Shown here: piece after piece, positions 16,604 through 24,949 of the stretch | Layout: each line of letters starts with the position of its first letter | Numbering within the stretch: position 1 is the stretch's first letter | Assembly (NCBI GenBank): GCA_023394965.1 | Contig: JAEWZX010000013.1 | Location: 124,001-188,000, forward strand | Direction: 5' to 3' | Source of the DNA: Pseudomonadota bacterium | Lineage (GTDB): Bacteria > Pseudomonadota > Alphaproteobacteria > Sphingomonadales > Sphingomonadaceae | Length of the DNA: 64,000 nt | Made by a program: the position numbers and the translations under genes | Notes under the pieces: model-generated | Told to the model about the DNA's origin: nothing | Databases searched by the model: none | Seen by the model: the letters and a program-made list of their open reading frames with translations, nothing else

Positions 16604-18064
16604 TTACTTCTCCAGCGTGTCGCGCACGAACCGATCGACCAGACGCACGCCATAGCCGGTCGCGCCCTTGTTCCAGGTGCGGCCCGGCTTGTCCGACCAG
16701 ACCATGCCGGCCACATCGATATGCGCCCAGGGCGTGCCATCGGCAATGAAGCGCTGCAGGAACTGTGCCGCCGTAATCGATCCGGCGCCCCGGCCGCCGA
16801 TGTTCTTCATATCGGCAATGGGGGAATCGATCAGCTTGTCATACGCGCGGTCCATCGGCATCCGCCAGTTGCGATCGCCAGTGGTTTCGCCCGCTTCGTG
16901 CAGATCTTTCGCCAGCTCATCGTCATTCGAAAATACACCGGCAAATTCATTGCCGAGCGCGATGATCATCGCGCCGGTAAGCGTGGCGAAATCGATGACG
17001 CGGGCCGGTTTGAATTCTTCCTGCGTCCAGTGCAGCGCGTCGGCCAGGACCAGACGGCCTTCGGCATCGGTGTTGAGCACTTCGATGGTCTGGCCGCTCA
17101 TGGATGTGACGACATCGCCCGGGCGCTGTGCCTTGCCATCGGGCATGTTTTCCACCAGCCCGACCACGCCGACGACATTGGCCCTGGCCTTGCGGCCGAC
17201 CAGCGACAGCATGGCCCCGGCCACTGCACCGGCGCCGCCCATGTCCCATTTCATGTCTTCCATGCCCGCGCCGGGCTTGATCGAGATACCGCCCGAATCG
17301 AAGGTGACGCCCTTACCGACCAGCGCCGTCGGCGCATCATCCGCCGCGCCGCCGTTCCAGCGGATGGCCAGAATGCGCGATTCGCGATCCGAACCCAGGC
17401 CGACACCCAGCAGCGACCCCATACCCAGCCGTTCCATTTCGGCCTCGTCCAGCACGATCAGTTCCGCGCCCGTGCCCTCGAAACGCTTCTGGCAGCGTTC
17501 GACGAAGCTTTCGGGGTAAAGGATATTGGCCGGTTCGGTGATCAGTTCGCGCGTGAATTCCACCCCGGCGGCGACATGGGCCATATCGTCCCACGCGGCC
17601 TGTGCCCCTTCGGGCGCGCCGACCACGGTGATGCGGGCCAGCGTGACCTTCTGATCGTCCTTCATCTTGGTGCGATAGATGTCATAGCGCCAGTTGCGCA
17701 GGCGCAGGCCCAGCAATACGTACGCCGCCTCTTCGCCCGACAGGCCGCTGTCCGTCAGATCGAGCACGAGTTCTTCGACCCCGATCGACTGATATTTCGC
17801 CGTCAGCGCGGCCCCGGCCTTTTCCAGATTGGCCAGGCGCGCATCGTCCGTGCTGTCACCCGCACCGGCAAGCGCCAGGCGAAACACCTGGCCATCGCGT
17901 TCCACGAAACCGTCGAACACCTGCCCCGTGCCGCCCTTGAAGCGTGCAGCCTCCGCGCCTTCGACCATCGCTTTGTCGAGACCCACGGGAAGCTTGCCCT
18001 TGTCAGTGACTTGAGCAACAAGGCGCGCGCTTTGCGGACGTGACTGGGTGAACTGAATTTCCAT
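16604..18064 (-). CDS. pepA: Leucyl aminopeptidase (M17 family)
   Basis: 486-residue cytoplasmic di-metal aminopeptidase. The signature NTDAEGRLVLADAL is present, as are the metal and catalytic residues in LVGKGVTFDSGGISIKP and MKWDMGGAGAV. The N-terminal macro-like domain precedes the catalytic part from about residue 170. ATG 18064 has GGGAGA about 6 nt upstream; the frame runs on to 18298 but only through the start of divergent lptD. The roughly 100-bp region between the two genes must hold both promoters. Confidence 0.96.
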   Translation of the reverse strand: MEIQFTQSRPQSARLVAQVTDKGKLPVGLDKAMVEGAEAARFKGGTGQVFDGFVERDGQVFRLALAGAGDSTDDARLANLEKAGAALTAKYQSIGVEELVLDLTDSGLSGEEAAYVLLGLRLRNWRYDIYRTKMKDDQKVTLARITVVGAPEGAQAAWDDMAHVAAGVEFTRELITEPANILYPESFVERCQKRFEGTGAELIVLDEAEMERLGMGSLLGVGLGSDRESRILAIRWNGGAADDAPTALVGKGVTFDSGGISIKPGAGMEDMKWDMGGAGAVAGAMLSLVGRKARANVVGVVGLVENMPDGKAQRPGDVVTSMSGQTIEVLNTDAEGRLVLADALHWTQEEFKPARVIDFATLTGAMIIALGNEFAGVFSNDDELAKDLHEAGETTGDRNWRMPMDRAYDKLIDSPIADMKNIGGRGAGSITAAQFLQRFIADGTPWAHIDVAGMVWSDKPGRTWNKGATGYGVRLVDRFVRDTLEK

Positions 18065-18164
18065 GGGATCTCCCGATAAAATTTCTGATCGGGCCGGCGC
18101 ATTTGGCAGCCAGCCTGCAAGGATGGCGATTGCGATTAGGCGTCGCTGGTGCGATAGGCAAGAG

Positions 18165-20552
18165 ATGCTCCCGACCGCCGAGATAGCTCCACGATCCAGC
18201 CGGGAGGCGTTGCGCCCCGCGACACTGGTCGCCACGGCGCTGGTTCTTTCCGCCGCGACCCCGCTCGCCGCGCAGACTTCACCCGATGATGTCGGCACCG
18301 TCGCCGACCCGCAGGGTGACCCGGACAGCGATCAGCCGACCGTCGATACCGCCCGCGATGTCGATGAACTGCTGACTATACCCGATCCCAACAGCGGGCT
18401 GGACGCGCCGCCCCCACCCACGGGAGAGGACGGCTTCAACGCCGAGGGGAACCGCGAAATCGGTTTCGAATCCGATGTCGTCGAATACAGTTCCGAAAGC
18501 GATATGGTCACCGCCAGCGGCAATGTCGTGCTGCGCAGCGGCGACCGGTCGGTGCGCGCCGATTCGGTCCGCTGGAACGAAAAGACAGGCGAAATCGTGG
18601 CCGAAGGCCGGGTCCGCTTCGTCGACGAAAACGGCAATCAGCTGTTTTCCGAACGGGTCGAACTGACCGACAAGTTCGAAGCCGGGGCGATGGACAATCT
18701 CCTGCTCGCCCTGCGGCAGGGCGGCCGCCTTGCCGCTGAACGCGGGATTCGGGAAACCGATGGCACGGTGGCGCTGGAACAGGCCGCCTATAGCGGGTGC
18801 GAGGTGGTCGACCCCGACGGCTGCCCCAAGGACCCGAGCTGGCGGATTACCGCGGAACGGGTGATCTACGATCCCGAAGAACAGCGGATCACCTTCAAGG
18901 GCGCTTTCCTCGAACTGTTCGGCGCGCGCATCCTGCCGCTGCCCGGCCTCACGCTGCGCACCGATGGCGGCCCGGTGTCCGGCTTCCTCGTCCCCGATCT
19001 GCGCGTGTCGCAGAACAATGGCGTGGAAGTATCGGGCAGCTATTATCTGCGCTTCGCCGAAAATCGCGATCTCACGCTGACGACGCATCTCTACACCGGC
19101 GCAGCGCCGATGGTGGCGGCACAGTGGCGGCATCTGACGGAGCGTGGAGCCTATCAGGTGACCGGCTATGCCACGCACAGCCGGCGGATTTCCCCGCTGA
19201 CGGGCGATCTTGTCGGCGAAGAGGAGTTCCGCGGTTATGTCTTCGCCAATGGCAAATTCCAGCTCACCCCCGACTGGAGCCTGACGGGATCGATCCGCCG
19301 CGCGACCGACCGCACTTTCCTGCGGCGTTACGACATCAGCCGCGACGATCGCCTGCGCTCCACCGTGGAGCTGGAGCGGATCGGCAAGAACACCTACATC
19401 TCGCTGGCCGGCTGGGCGACGCAGACCCTGCGTCTCGATCAGCCGCAGGGCGAAGTGCCGGTCGCCCTGCCCGTGCTGGATGCGCGCTGGCGGCCCGATA
19501 CGCCGGTTCTGGGCGGCCAGCTCGAACTGCAGGCCAATACGCTCGCCATCACCCGCGATATCGGCCAGGATACGCAGCGCGCCTTCGCCCGCGCCCAGTG
19601 GGATCTGCGCCGCATCACCGGCATGGGCCAGATCGTGACGCTGACCGGCATGCTGCGCGGCGACGTCTATCATTCGGACGAAAACTACCTCACCCCGACG
19701 GCCAGCTATCGCGGCAATCCGGGCTGGGAATATCGCGGTGTGGCACTGGGTGCGGTGGATGTGCAATGGCCTTTCGTCGGCGAAGCGTTCGGCGGGACTC
19801 AGGTCTTCACCCCACGTGTGCAGTTCGTGGCCACCCCGCCGGTCAAGAATCTCGCCATCCCCAACGAAGACGCCCGGGCGATCGATCTGGAAGATTCCAA
19901 CCTCTTCGCGCTTAACCGCTTTCCGGGATACGACCGGGTGGAAGACGGCGCGCGGGTCACTTACGGATTCGACTGGGCGCTGCGTATCCCCAACTGGGAA
20001 CTCAAGACCACTGTCGGCCAGTCCTATCGCCTCGACAACGATCGCGATATTTTTCCCGAAGGGACCGGCCTGTCGGACAAATTCTCCGATTTCGTCGGCC
20101 GGACCGAAGTGCGGTACAAGGATTTTCTCAAGTTCACGCACCGCTTCCGCCTGGACAAGGACAGTTTCGCGATCCGACGCAATGAAATCGACGCGGCAGT
20201 CGGGTCCAGCAAGACTTACGCCGAGCTGGGTTATGTCCGCCTCAACCGCGATATCACCCAGGTGGAAGACCTGCAGGATCGCGAGGAATTGCGGGGCGCG
20301 GTGCGTGTCGCCTTTGCCAATTACTGGTCGGTATTCGGGTCGGGGGTCTTCAATCTCACGAATCGCAGAGAAGACCCGACCTTCGAATCGGACGGCTTCG
20401 ATCCTATCCGTACCCGGCTGGGCGTCGCCTATCAGGACGACTGCCTCGAGCTCGGCGTCACCTGGCGACGCGACTATATTACTTCGGGCGATGCGGAGCG
20501 CGGGGATACCTTCCAGTTCTATTTCAGCCTGAGAAATCTGGGCTTCCGCTAG
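18165..20552 (+). CDS. lptD: LPS-assembly outer-membrane protein LptD
   Basis: 795-residue outer-membrane protein that inserts LPS into the outer leaflet with LptE. It has a signal peptide (about residues 1-37, ending PLAAQ). Next come a periplasmic OstA/LptA-like jellyroll (VVEYSSESDMVTASGNVVLR, RSVRADSVRWNEKTGEIVAE) and a large C-terminal beta-barrel ending FYFSLRNLGFR with a terminal aromatic-Arg. Cysteines in GCEVVDPDGCPKD and near the C-terminus (DDCLELG) could make the usual inter-domain disulfides. ATG 18165 gives a normal signal sequence; ATG 18123 and the frame start 18063 are alternatives. It is the first gene of the lptD-surA-pdxA-rsmA operon. Confidence 0.95.
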   Translation: MLPTAEIAPRSSREALRPATLVATALVLSAATPLAAQTSPDDVGTVADPQGDPDSDQPTVDTARDVDELLTIPDPNSGLDAPPPPTGEDGFNAEGNREIGFESDVVEYSSESDMVTASGNVVLRSGDRSVRADSVRWNEKTGEIVAEGRVRFVDENGNQLFSERVELTDKFEAGAMDNLLLALRQGGRLAAERGIRETDGTVALEQAAYSGCEVVDPDGCPKDPSWRITAERVIYDPEEQRITFKGAFLELFGARILPLPGLTLRTDGGPVSGFLVPDLRVSQNNGVEVSGSYYLRFAENRDLTLTTHLYTGAAPMVAAQWRHLTERGAYQVTGYATHSRRISPLTGDLVGEEEFRGYVFANGKFQLTPDWSLTGSIRRATDRTFLRRYDISRDDRLRSTVELERIGKNTYISLAGWATQTLRLDQPQGEVPVALPVLDARWRPDTPVLGGQLELQANTLAITRDIGQDTQRAFARAQWDLRRITGMGQIVTLTGMLRGDVYHSDENYLTPTASYRGNPGWEYRGVALGAVDVQWPFVGEAFGGTQVFTPRVQFVATPPVKNLAIPNEDARAIDLEDSNLFALNRFPGYDRVEDGARVTYGFDWALRIPNWELKTTVGQSYRLDNDRDIFPEGTGLSDKFSDFVGRTEVRYKDFLKFTHRFRLDKDSFAIRRNEIDAAVGSSKTYAELGYVRLNRDITQVEDLQDREELRGAVRVAFANYWSVFGSGVFNLTNRREDPTFESDGFDPIRTRLGVAYQDDCLELGVTWRRDYITSGDAERGDTFQFYFSLRNLGFR

Positions 20553-20680
20553 GCCGCTCTTATTGGCACGGTGGGTCAAACACGCTATCCGGCTGGCAAT
20601 TATCAGCTTTCGTTCAGCCGCATCCCTTCAAGGCGACCGGCATATTGGCATCACAAGGTGCCGCTAGATAGGTTCGACAC

Positions 20681-22027
20681 GTGACTGCACACATACTTTC
20701 CAGACTGCTTTCCGTCGCTGCCGCCGCCGGCCTCGCCACCGCACCGATCGCGGCACAGGCCCAGGATACCATGGCGCAGGGTGACCTTCTCGGCTTGCCC
20801 AGCGATCTGAGCATGCTGACGAATACCGACCCGAACAAACGCGTGGCCACTGCGGTCGTGAACGGTTTCGTCATCACCCAGACGGATATCGACCAGCGCG
20901 TCGCCCTGCTTCTCGCTGCCAATCAGCGCCCGGTGAGCGATCAGGAAATGATCCGCGTCCGGATGCAGGTGCTGCGCAACCTGATCGATGAAACGCTGCA
21001 AATTCAGGCCGCGCTCGCTCAGGATATTCAGGTTCCGCAGGCGGATGTCGATCAGACCTATGCGCGTGTTGCTGCCCAGAATTTCGGCCAGGACCCGTCG
21101 AAGATGGACGAGCATCTGCGGTCGATCGGCTCTTCGCCTTCGGCGCTCAAGCGTCAGATCACTGGCGAGCTCGCGTGGAACAATCTGCTGCGCCGCAATG
21201 TCGCCCCGTTCGTCAACATTTCGACCGACGAAGTGAACGAAATGATCGAACGCATGGAAGCATCGCGCGGAACGGAAGAATACCGTCTGGGCGAAATCTA
21301 CCTTTCAGCGACGCCTGAAACCTCGGCGGCCGTCAAGGCCAATGCCGAGAAGATCGTCGAACAGCTGCGCCAGGGCGGCAGTTTCGTGGCCTATGCCCGC
21401 CAGTTCTCCGAAGCATCGACCGCTGCGGTTGGTGGCGACCTCGGCTGGATCCAGCTTCCGCAGCTCAAGAACGAACAGCTCGAAACCGTGGCGAGCGAGA
21501 TGAGCCCCGGTCAGCTGGTTGGCCCCATCGCAATTCCCGGCGGCTATTCGATCCTTTATATGATCGACCGGCGGCAGGTGCTGATGGCGGACCCGCGCGA
21601 TGCGGTTCTCAGCCTCAAGCAGATCCAGATCGCCTTCGATCCCGGCACCACCGAAGCGGCCGCCCAGCAGCGTGTCGCCCGCTTTACCGAAGGGGTGCAG
21701 AGCATCCGCGGCTGTGGCGATGCCGAAAACGTGGCTGCCCAGCTTGGTGCGAATGTCGTCACCAACGATCAGATCCGCGTGCGCTCCCTGCCCGAAGCGC
21801 TGCAGAACATCATTCTGCAATTGCAGGTCGGCCAGTCCACGCCGCCCTTCGGCTCGTTCGAAGAAGGCGTCCGGGTCCTGATGCTGTGTGGCCGTGACGA
21901 TCCCAAGGCTGCTGCGGGTCCCGACTTCAACCAGATCATGGATCAACTGGAAGAAGACCGGATCGAAAAGCGCGCCCAGCGTTACCTGCGCGACCTGCGC
22001 AACGATGCCTATATCGAATATAACTGA
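20681..22027 (+). CDS. surA: Periplasmic peptidyl-prolyl isomerase / chaperone SurA
   Basis: 448-residue SurA-type chaperone for outer-membrane proteins. GTG start at 20681, then a signal peptide ending AAQAQ. The N-terminal SurA core has VATAVVNGFVITQTDIDQRV. The first parvulin domain (about 205-310) has YRLGEIYLSATP, GGSFVAYARQFSE and GGDLGWI; a second, degenerate parvulin-like part follows. An in-frame ATG lies further inside (residue 31) but would remove the signal peptide. The position right after lptD matches the conserved operon and its function, since LptD is a SurA client. Confidence 0.93.
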   Translation: MTAHILSRLLSVAAAAGLATAPIAAQAQDTMAQGDLLGLPSDLSMLTNTDPNKRVATAVVNGFVITQTDIDQRVALLLAANQRPVSDQEMIRVRMQVLRNLIDETLQIQAALAQDIQVPQADVDQTYARVAAQNFGQDPSKMDEHLRSIGSSPSALKRQITGELAWNNLLRRNVAPFVNISTDEVNEMIERMEASRGTEEYRLGEIYLSATPETSAAVKANAEKIVEQLRQGGSFVAYARQFSEASTAAVGGDLGWIQLPQLKNEQLETVASEMSPGQLVGPIAIPGGYSILYMIDRRQVLMADPRDAVLSLKQIQIAFDPGTTEAAAQQRVARFTEGVQSIRGCGDAENVAAQLGANVVTNDQIRVRSLPEALQNIILQLQVGQSTPPFGSFEEGVRVLMLCGRDDPKAAAGPDFNQIMDQLEEDRIEKRAQRYLRDLRNDAYIEYN

Positions 22028-22035
22028 CACCGATC

Positions 22036-23040
22036 ATGGCCCCTCTCGCCGTTTCCCTGGGCGATCCGGCGGGGATCGGGCCTGAAATCATCGTGGAAAG
22101 CTGGGTGCGACGCCGGGAAACCGGTGTCGCACCCTTTTTCGTGGTCGGCGGTGGGGGCGTTCTGGCCAGCGCCGCGCAGAGCCGGGGCATCACGCTTGCG
22201 GTAGAGCGCCTTTCGGACCCATCCCAGACTGCCAGCCTGTTCGACCGGGCCCTGCCCGTTGTGGGCGTTGAAGATGTCGCCGCAACACCGGGCAGGCCCG
22301 ATGAAACAGGTGCTGCCCTCGCGCTTCACTCCCTCGCCGAAGCGACCCGGTTCTGCCTTCTTGGCCAGGCTTCCGGCATTGTCACCGCGCCGGTCGGCAA
22401 GGCGCAGCTGGCCACGGTCGGTTTCGAATTTCCCGGCCAGACCGAATTCCTGGCCGAGGTCTGCGGGCTGGCGCATGATGATGCCGTGATGATGCTGGCC
22501 GGGCCCAGCCTTCGCGCGATACCGCTGACCGTCCATTGCGCACTGGCAGAAGTTCCCTCGCGCCTGTCGCAGGACCTGATCGTCAGGCGCGCGCGCATCG
22601 TTGCTGCTGCGCTGGCCCGGGATTTCGGCATCGACGGCCCGCGGATCGCGGTTTGCGGGCTCAATCCCCATGCGGGCGAAAACGGCCGCTTCGGAGATGA
22701 AGAAGCGCGCATCATCACCCCCGCGATCGAAACGCTTGCGCAGGAAGGCATCGCCGTAACCGGCCCCCACCCCGCCGATGCCCTGTTCACCCCACGCGCC
22801 CGGCAGACTTACGATGCGGCGCTGGCCATGTATCACGATCAGGCTCTGGTCCCGCTGAAGGCCCTCGATTTCGACGAAGGAGTCAACGTCACCCTTGGCC
22901 TGCCCATCGTGCGGACCAGCCCGGATCACGGCACCGCATTCGATATCGCAGGCAAAGGCCTGGCCGATCCCGGTGCGATGATGGCCGCGCTGGCCATGGC
23001 GGGTGAGATTGCCGCACGGCGGGCGGCGGCAAATCGGTAA
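22036..23040 (+). CDS. pdxA: 4-hydroxythreonine-4-phosphate dehydrogenase
   Basis: 334-residue enzyme of DXP-dependent pyridoxal-phosphate synthesis. It begins MAPLAVSLGDPAGIGPEI and has the metal-ligand motifs TVHCALAEVP and AMYHDQALVPLKAL, and the terminal TSPDHGTAFDIAGKG. It starts 8 nt after the surA stop and is clearly in the same operon. Length is standard. Confidence 0.97.
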   Translation: MAPLAVSLGDPAGIGPEIIVESWVRRRETGVAPFFVVGGGGVLASAAQSRGITLAVERLSDPSQTASLFDRALPVVGVEDVAATPGRPDETGAALALHSLAEATRFCLLGQASGIVTAPVGKAQLATVGFEFPGQTEFLAEVCGLAHDDAVMMLAGPSLRAIPLTVHCALAEVPSRLSQDLIVRRARIVAAALARDFGIDGPRIAVCGLNPHAGENGRFGDEEARIITPAIETLAQEGIAVTGPHPADALFTPRARQTYDAALAMYHDQALVPLKALDFDEGVNVTLGLPIVRTSPDHGTAFDIAGKGLADPGAMMAALAMAGEIAARRAAANR

Positions 23041-23050
23041 GCCATCGCAA

Positions 23051-23080
23051 TGGATTGCTTCGTTTCGCCTGCAATGACTG
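23051..23080. repeat. Dispersed repeat related to the CATTGCGAGCGAAGCGAAGCAATC family
   Basis: On the minus strand the 30 bp read as a slightly decayed copy of the short repeat family common between genes in many proteobacteria (CATTGC...CGAAGCAATCCA conserved). It occupies the pdxA-rsmA gap and accounts for the open frame that extends rsmA upstream to 23055. Confidence 0.6.
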
Positions 23081-23099
23081 TATAGGCAGCGCGGTGTCC

Positions 23100-23921
23100 A
23101 TGCCCGATCTCCCTCCCCTTCGCGAAGTCATTGCCCGCCACGGCCTGTCGGCATCCAAGGCGCTTGGCCAGAACTTCCTGTTCGACGAACAATTGCTCGA
23201 TCGGATTGCGGCCGTACCGGGCGATCTTTCCGGCAAGCAGGTTCTGGAAGTCGGCCCCGGCCCGGGCGGGCTGACCCGCGCCCTGTTGCGCGCCGGGGCC
23301 CGCGTCACAGCAATCGAGATGGACCGGCGCTGCCTTCCCGCACTGGCCGAACTGGGCGAGGCGTTCCCGGATCGGCTGTGGGTGATCGAAGGGGACGCGC
23401 TGAAACTCGACCATGGCGATCTGATGGGCGGCGAACCGTTCGCCGTCCTGTCGAACCTGCCGTACAATGTGGGCACGGCCCTGTTCGTGCGTTGGCTGGG
23501 CGGAGAAGCCTGGCCTCCGCTATGGACGAGCCTGACGCTGATGTTCCAGCAGGAGGTCGCCCAACGCATTGCCGCGCAGCCCGGCACATCCGCCTATGGC
23601 CGTCTCGCCGTGCTGGCCCAGTGGCGATCGCAGGCCCGGCTGGCGATGAAGGTCCACCGCAGTGCCTTCACCCCGCCGCCCAAGGTCATGAGCGCGATCG
23701 TCCACGTCGAACCGGGCACCATGCCCGACGGGGTCAGCGCCCGGACGCTCGAACGCCTGACCGAAGCCGCCTTCGGGCAACGCCGCAAGATGCTGCGCCA
23801 GAGCCTGAAGGGCGTGCCCGGTGCGGTCGAAGCGCTGGAGACACTCGGTATCGACCCGCAACGCCGCGCAGAAACGGTGAGCGTTGCCGAATTCGTGCAA
23901 CTGGCCCGAACGCTCGGCTGA
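23100..23921 (+). CDS. rsmA: 16S rRNA (adenine-1518/1519-N6) dimethyltransferase
   Basis: 273-residue SAM-dependent methyltransferase of late 30S maturation. Signatures are SKALGQNFLFDEQLLDRI, motif I VLEVGPGPGGLTRALL and the catalytic SNLPYNVGTALF. ATG 23100 is used; the in-frame extension to 23055 runs into the dispersed repeat. A GTG at 23094 is an alternative. It ends the lptD-surA-pdxA-rsmA operon. Confidence 0.97.
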   Translation: MPDLPPLREVIARHGLSASKALGQNFLFDEQLLDRIAAVPGDLSGKQVLEVGPGPGGLTRALLRAGARVTAIEMDRRCLPALAELGEAFPDRLWVIEGDALKLDHGDLMGGEPFAVLSNLPYNVGTALFVRWLGGEAWPPLWTSLTLMFQQEVAQRIAAQPGTSAYGRLAVLAQWRSQARLAMKVHRSAFTPPPKVMSAIVHVEPGTMPDGVSARTLERLTEAAFGQRRKMLRQSLKGVPGAVEALETLGIDPQRRAETVSVAEFVQLARTLG

Positions 23922-23924
23922 CTG

Positions 23925-24440
23925 TTAGCCCGGCGGTGTGACCGGCACCCGCATCAACGCACTGCCATCGCCATATTTCTCCGCATCGTCGTTGGCGATG
24001 GCTTCGAAACCAAGCGCGCGCCAGTAACTGTCCGCCCCGTTTACCGCGACCAGTTCGATCGCCGGCAACCCCTCTGCCGCCGCGCGGGTCAGACAATAAT
24101 CGAACGCCGCGCGCCCCGCCCCGCCCGACCGCGCGGCAGGCAGGATCGCCACATCGTGAAGGTAATAGCATTCCGGCCGCGCGGGCAGAGCGTCCAGCAT
24201 GGTGCCAAGGGCGGGCGGGCTTTCCGACAGCCATGGATGCGCGATCAGATAGCCCAGCACCTTCCCGTCTCTTTCAAGAATGCGGCACCCCTGCGGATAG
24301 AGAGCCAGGCGATTGGCATAGACGCCATGCGGTTCCTGCATGTTGCGATGCACCCCGTCCCCGATCGTGCCCACCTGGGGCACATCGTCCGGCACCATCG
24401 CGCGCCAGCCCGTCCGGCTGTTTGTAGTCGTTGCATTCAT
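23925..24440 (-). CDS. GNAT family N-acetyltransferase
   Basis: 171-residue single-domain acetyltransferase. The acetyl-CoA-binding region reads CYYLHDVAILPAARSGGAGRAAFDYCL, matching the R/Q-x-x-G-x-G/A loop (ARSGGAG). The terminal strand has ELVAVNGADSYWRALGFEAI, the typical WxxxGF motif. The substrate is unknown. It ends 3 nt from the rsmA stop in convergent orientation, with no clear terminator between them. Start ATG 24440. Confidence 0.82.
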   Translation of the reverse strand: MNATTTNSRTGWRAMVPDDVPQVGTIGDGVHRNMQEPHGVYANRLALYPQGCRILERDGKVLGYLIAHPWLSESPPALGTMLDALPARPECYYLHDVAILPAARSGGAGRAAFDYCLTRAAAEGLPAIELVAVNGADSYWRALGFEAIANDDAEKYGDGSALMRVPVTPPG

Positions 24441-24742
24441 GATCCGGCCTCAGTCCCGCAGCGGCAACTTCACGTCAATGATGCACCGCCGATTCCGCAG
24501 TGCCATCCGGCGAAAGGGTGACGCATACCCACCCGATTAAAAAAACTCCGCCCCGGCATTTTACTGCTGTCTATCAATAGTTTGCTGCAAGAATACGGTG
24601 GCATACCGTCACCTTCCGATTTAGCGAAGGAGACACGGCCCGGGAGAGATGATCGAAACGCTGCGAACATAGGCGCCACCGTGTCACAGCAGCGGGCCTG
24701 TAGGAAAGCGGAATGTGGGCGGGCCGGCTGCAAATTACGCCC
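24441..24742. other. Gap without a recognised gene
   Basis: About 300 bp with relatively AT-rich stretches (for example 24540-24600). Short open frames here give no recognisable protein and lack ribosome sites. It probably holds the promoter of the GNAT gene and of the small broken gene that follows. No RNA structure or mobile-element end was recognised. Confidence 0.5.
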
Positions 24743-24924
24743 ATGGGTAAGCGATCTCGTACACCTCAGCGTGAAGGCGAGTTAGAAAGCTAAGCAGTGA
24801 TGAATTACGAGCAGAATTAGACCGCTCCCGCACAAGACTGCGCATCGCTCCATCCGCCAAGACAGCCAAGCAATGGACAAAACGCATCCACTGGCTTGAA
24901 AATGTCTTGGTGCAGCGGGATTGA
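24743..24924 (+). pseudogene. Small protein gene broken by a one-base frameshift
   Basis: ATG 24743 opens MGKRSRTPQREGELES and hits TAA at 24791. Reading on one base back, the sequence gives LSSDELRAELDRSRTRLR, IAPSAKTAKQWTKRIHWL and ENVLVQRD, then TGA at 24922-24924. Adding one C in AGCTAAGC (giving AGCCTAAGC) restores a single 60-residue basic, helical protein. The second half has coding-like composition but no start codon of its own. This can be a real pseudogene or a sequencing error. I do not recognise the family. No good ribosome site precedes the ATG. Confidence 0.5.
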
Positions 24925-24938
24925 AGTTCCGCTGCACC
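24909..24938. terminator. Strong hairpin between the small gene and glcB ends
   Basis: Perfect 10-bp arms GGTGCAGCGG / CCGCTGCACC with a 10-nt loop. It overlaps the last codons of the broken small gene and lies 12 nt beyond the glcB stop on the other strand. There is no T tract, so it is a likely but imperfect bidirectional terminator. Confidence 0.55.
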
Positions 24939-24949
24939 CCGACAACGCG

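Noticed and set aside
16538..18043. 501-codon open frame on the plus strand
   Set aside because: Antisense to pepA, rich in Arg and His as typical of shadow frames.
18279..20579. 766-codon open frame on the minus strand
   Set aside because: Antisense to lptD; no recognisable domain and no ribosome site.
24582..24785. 67-codon frame upstream of the broken small gene
   Set aside because: Overlaps the better-supported small gene in another frame and shows no protein-like features.
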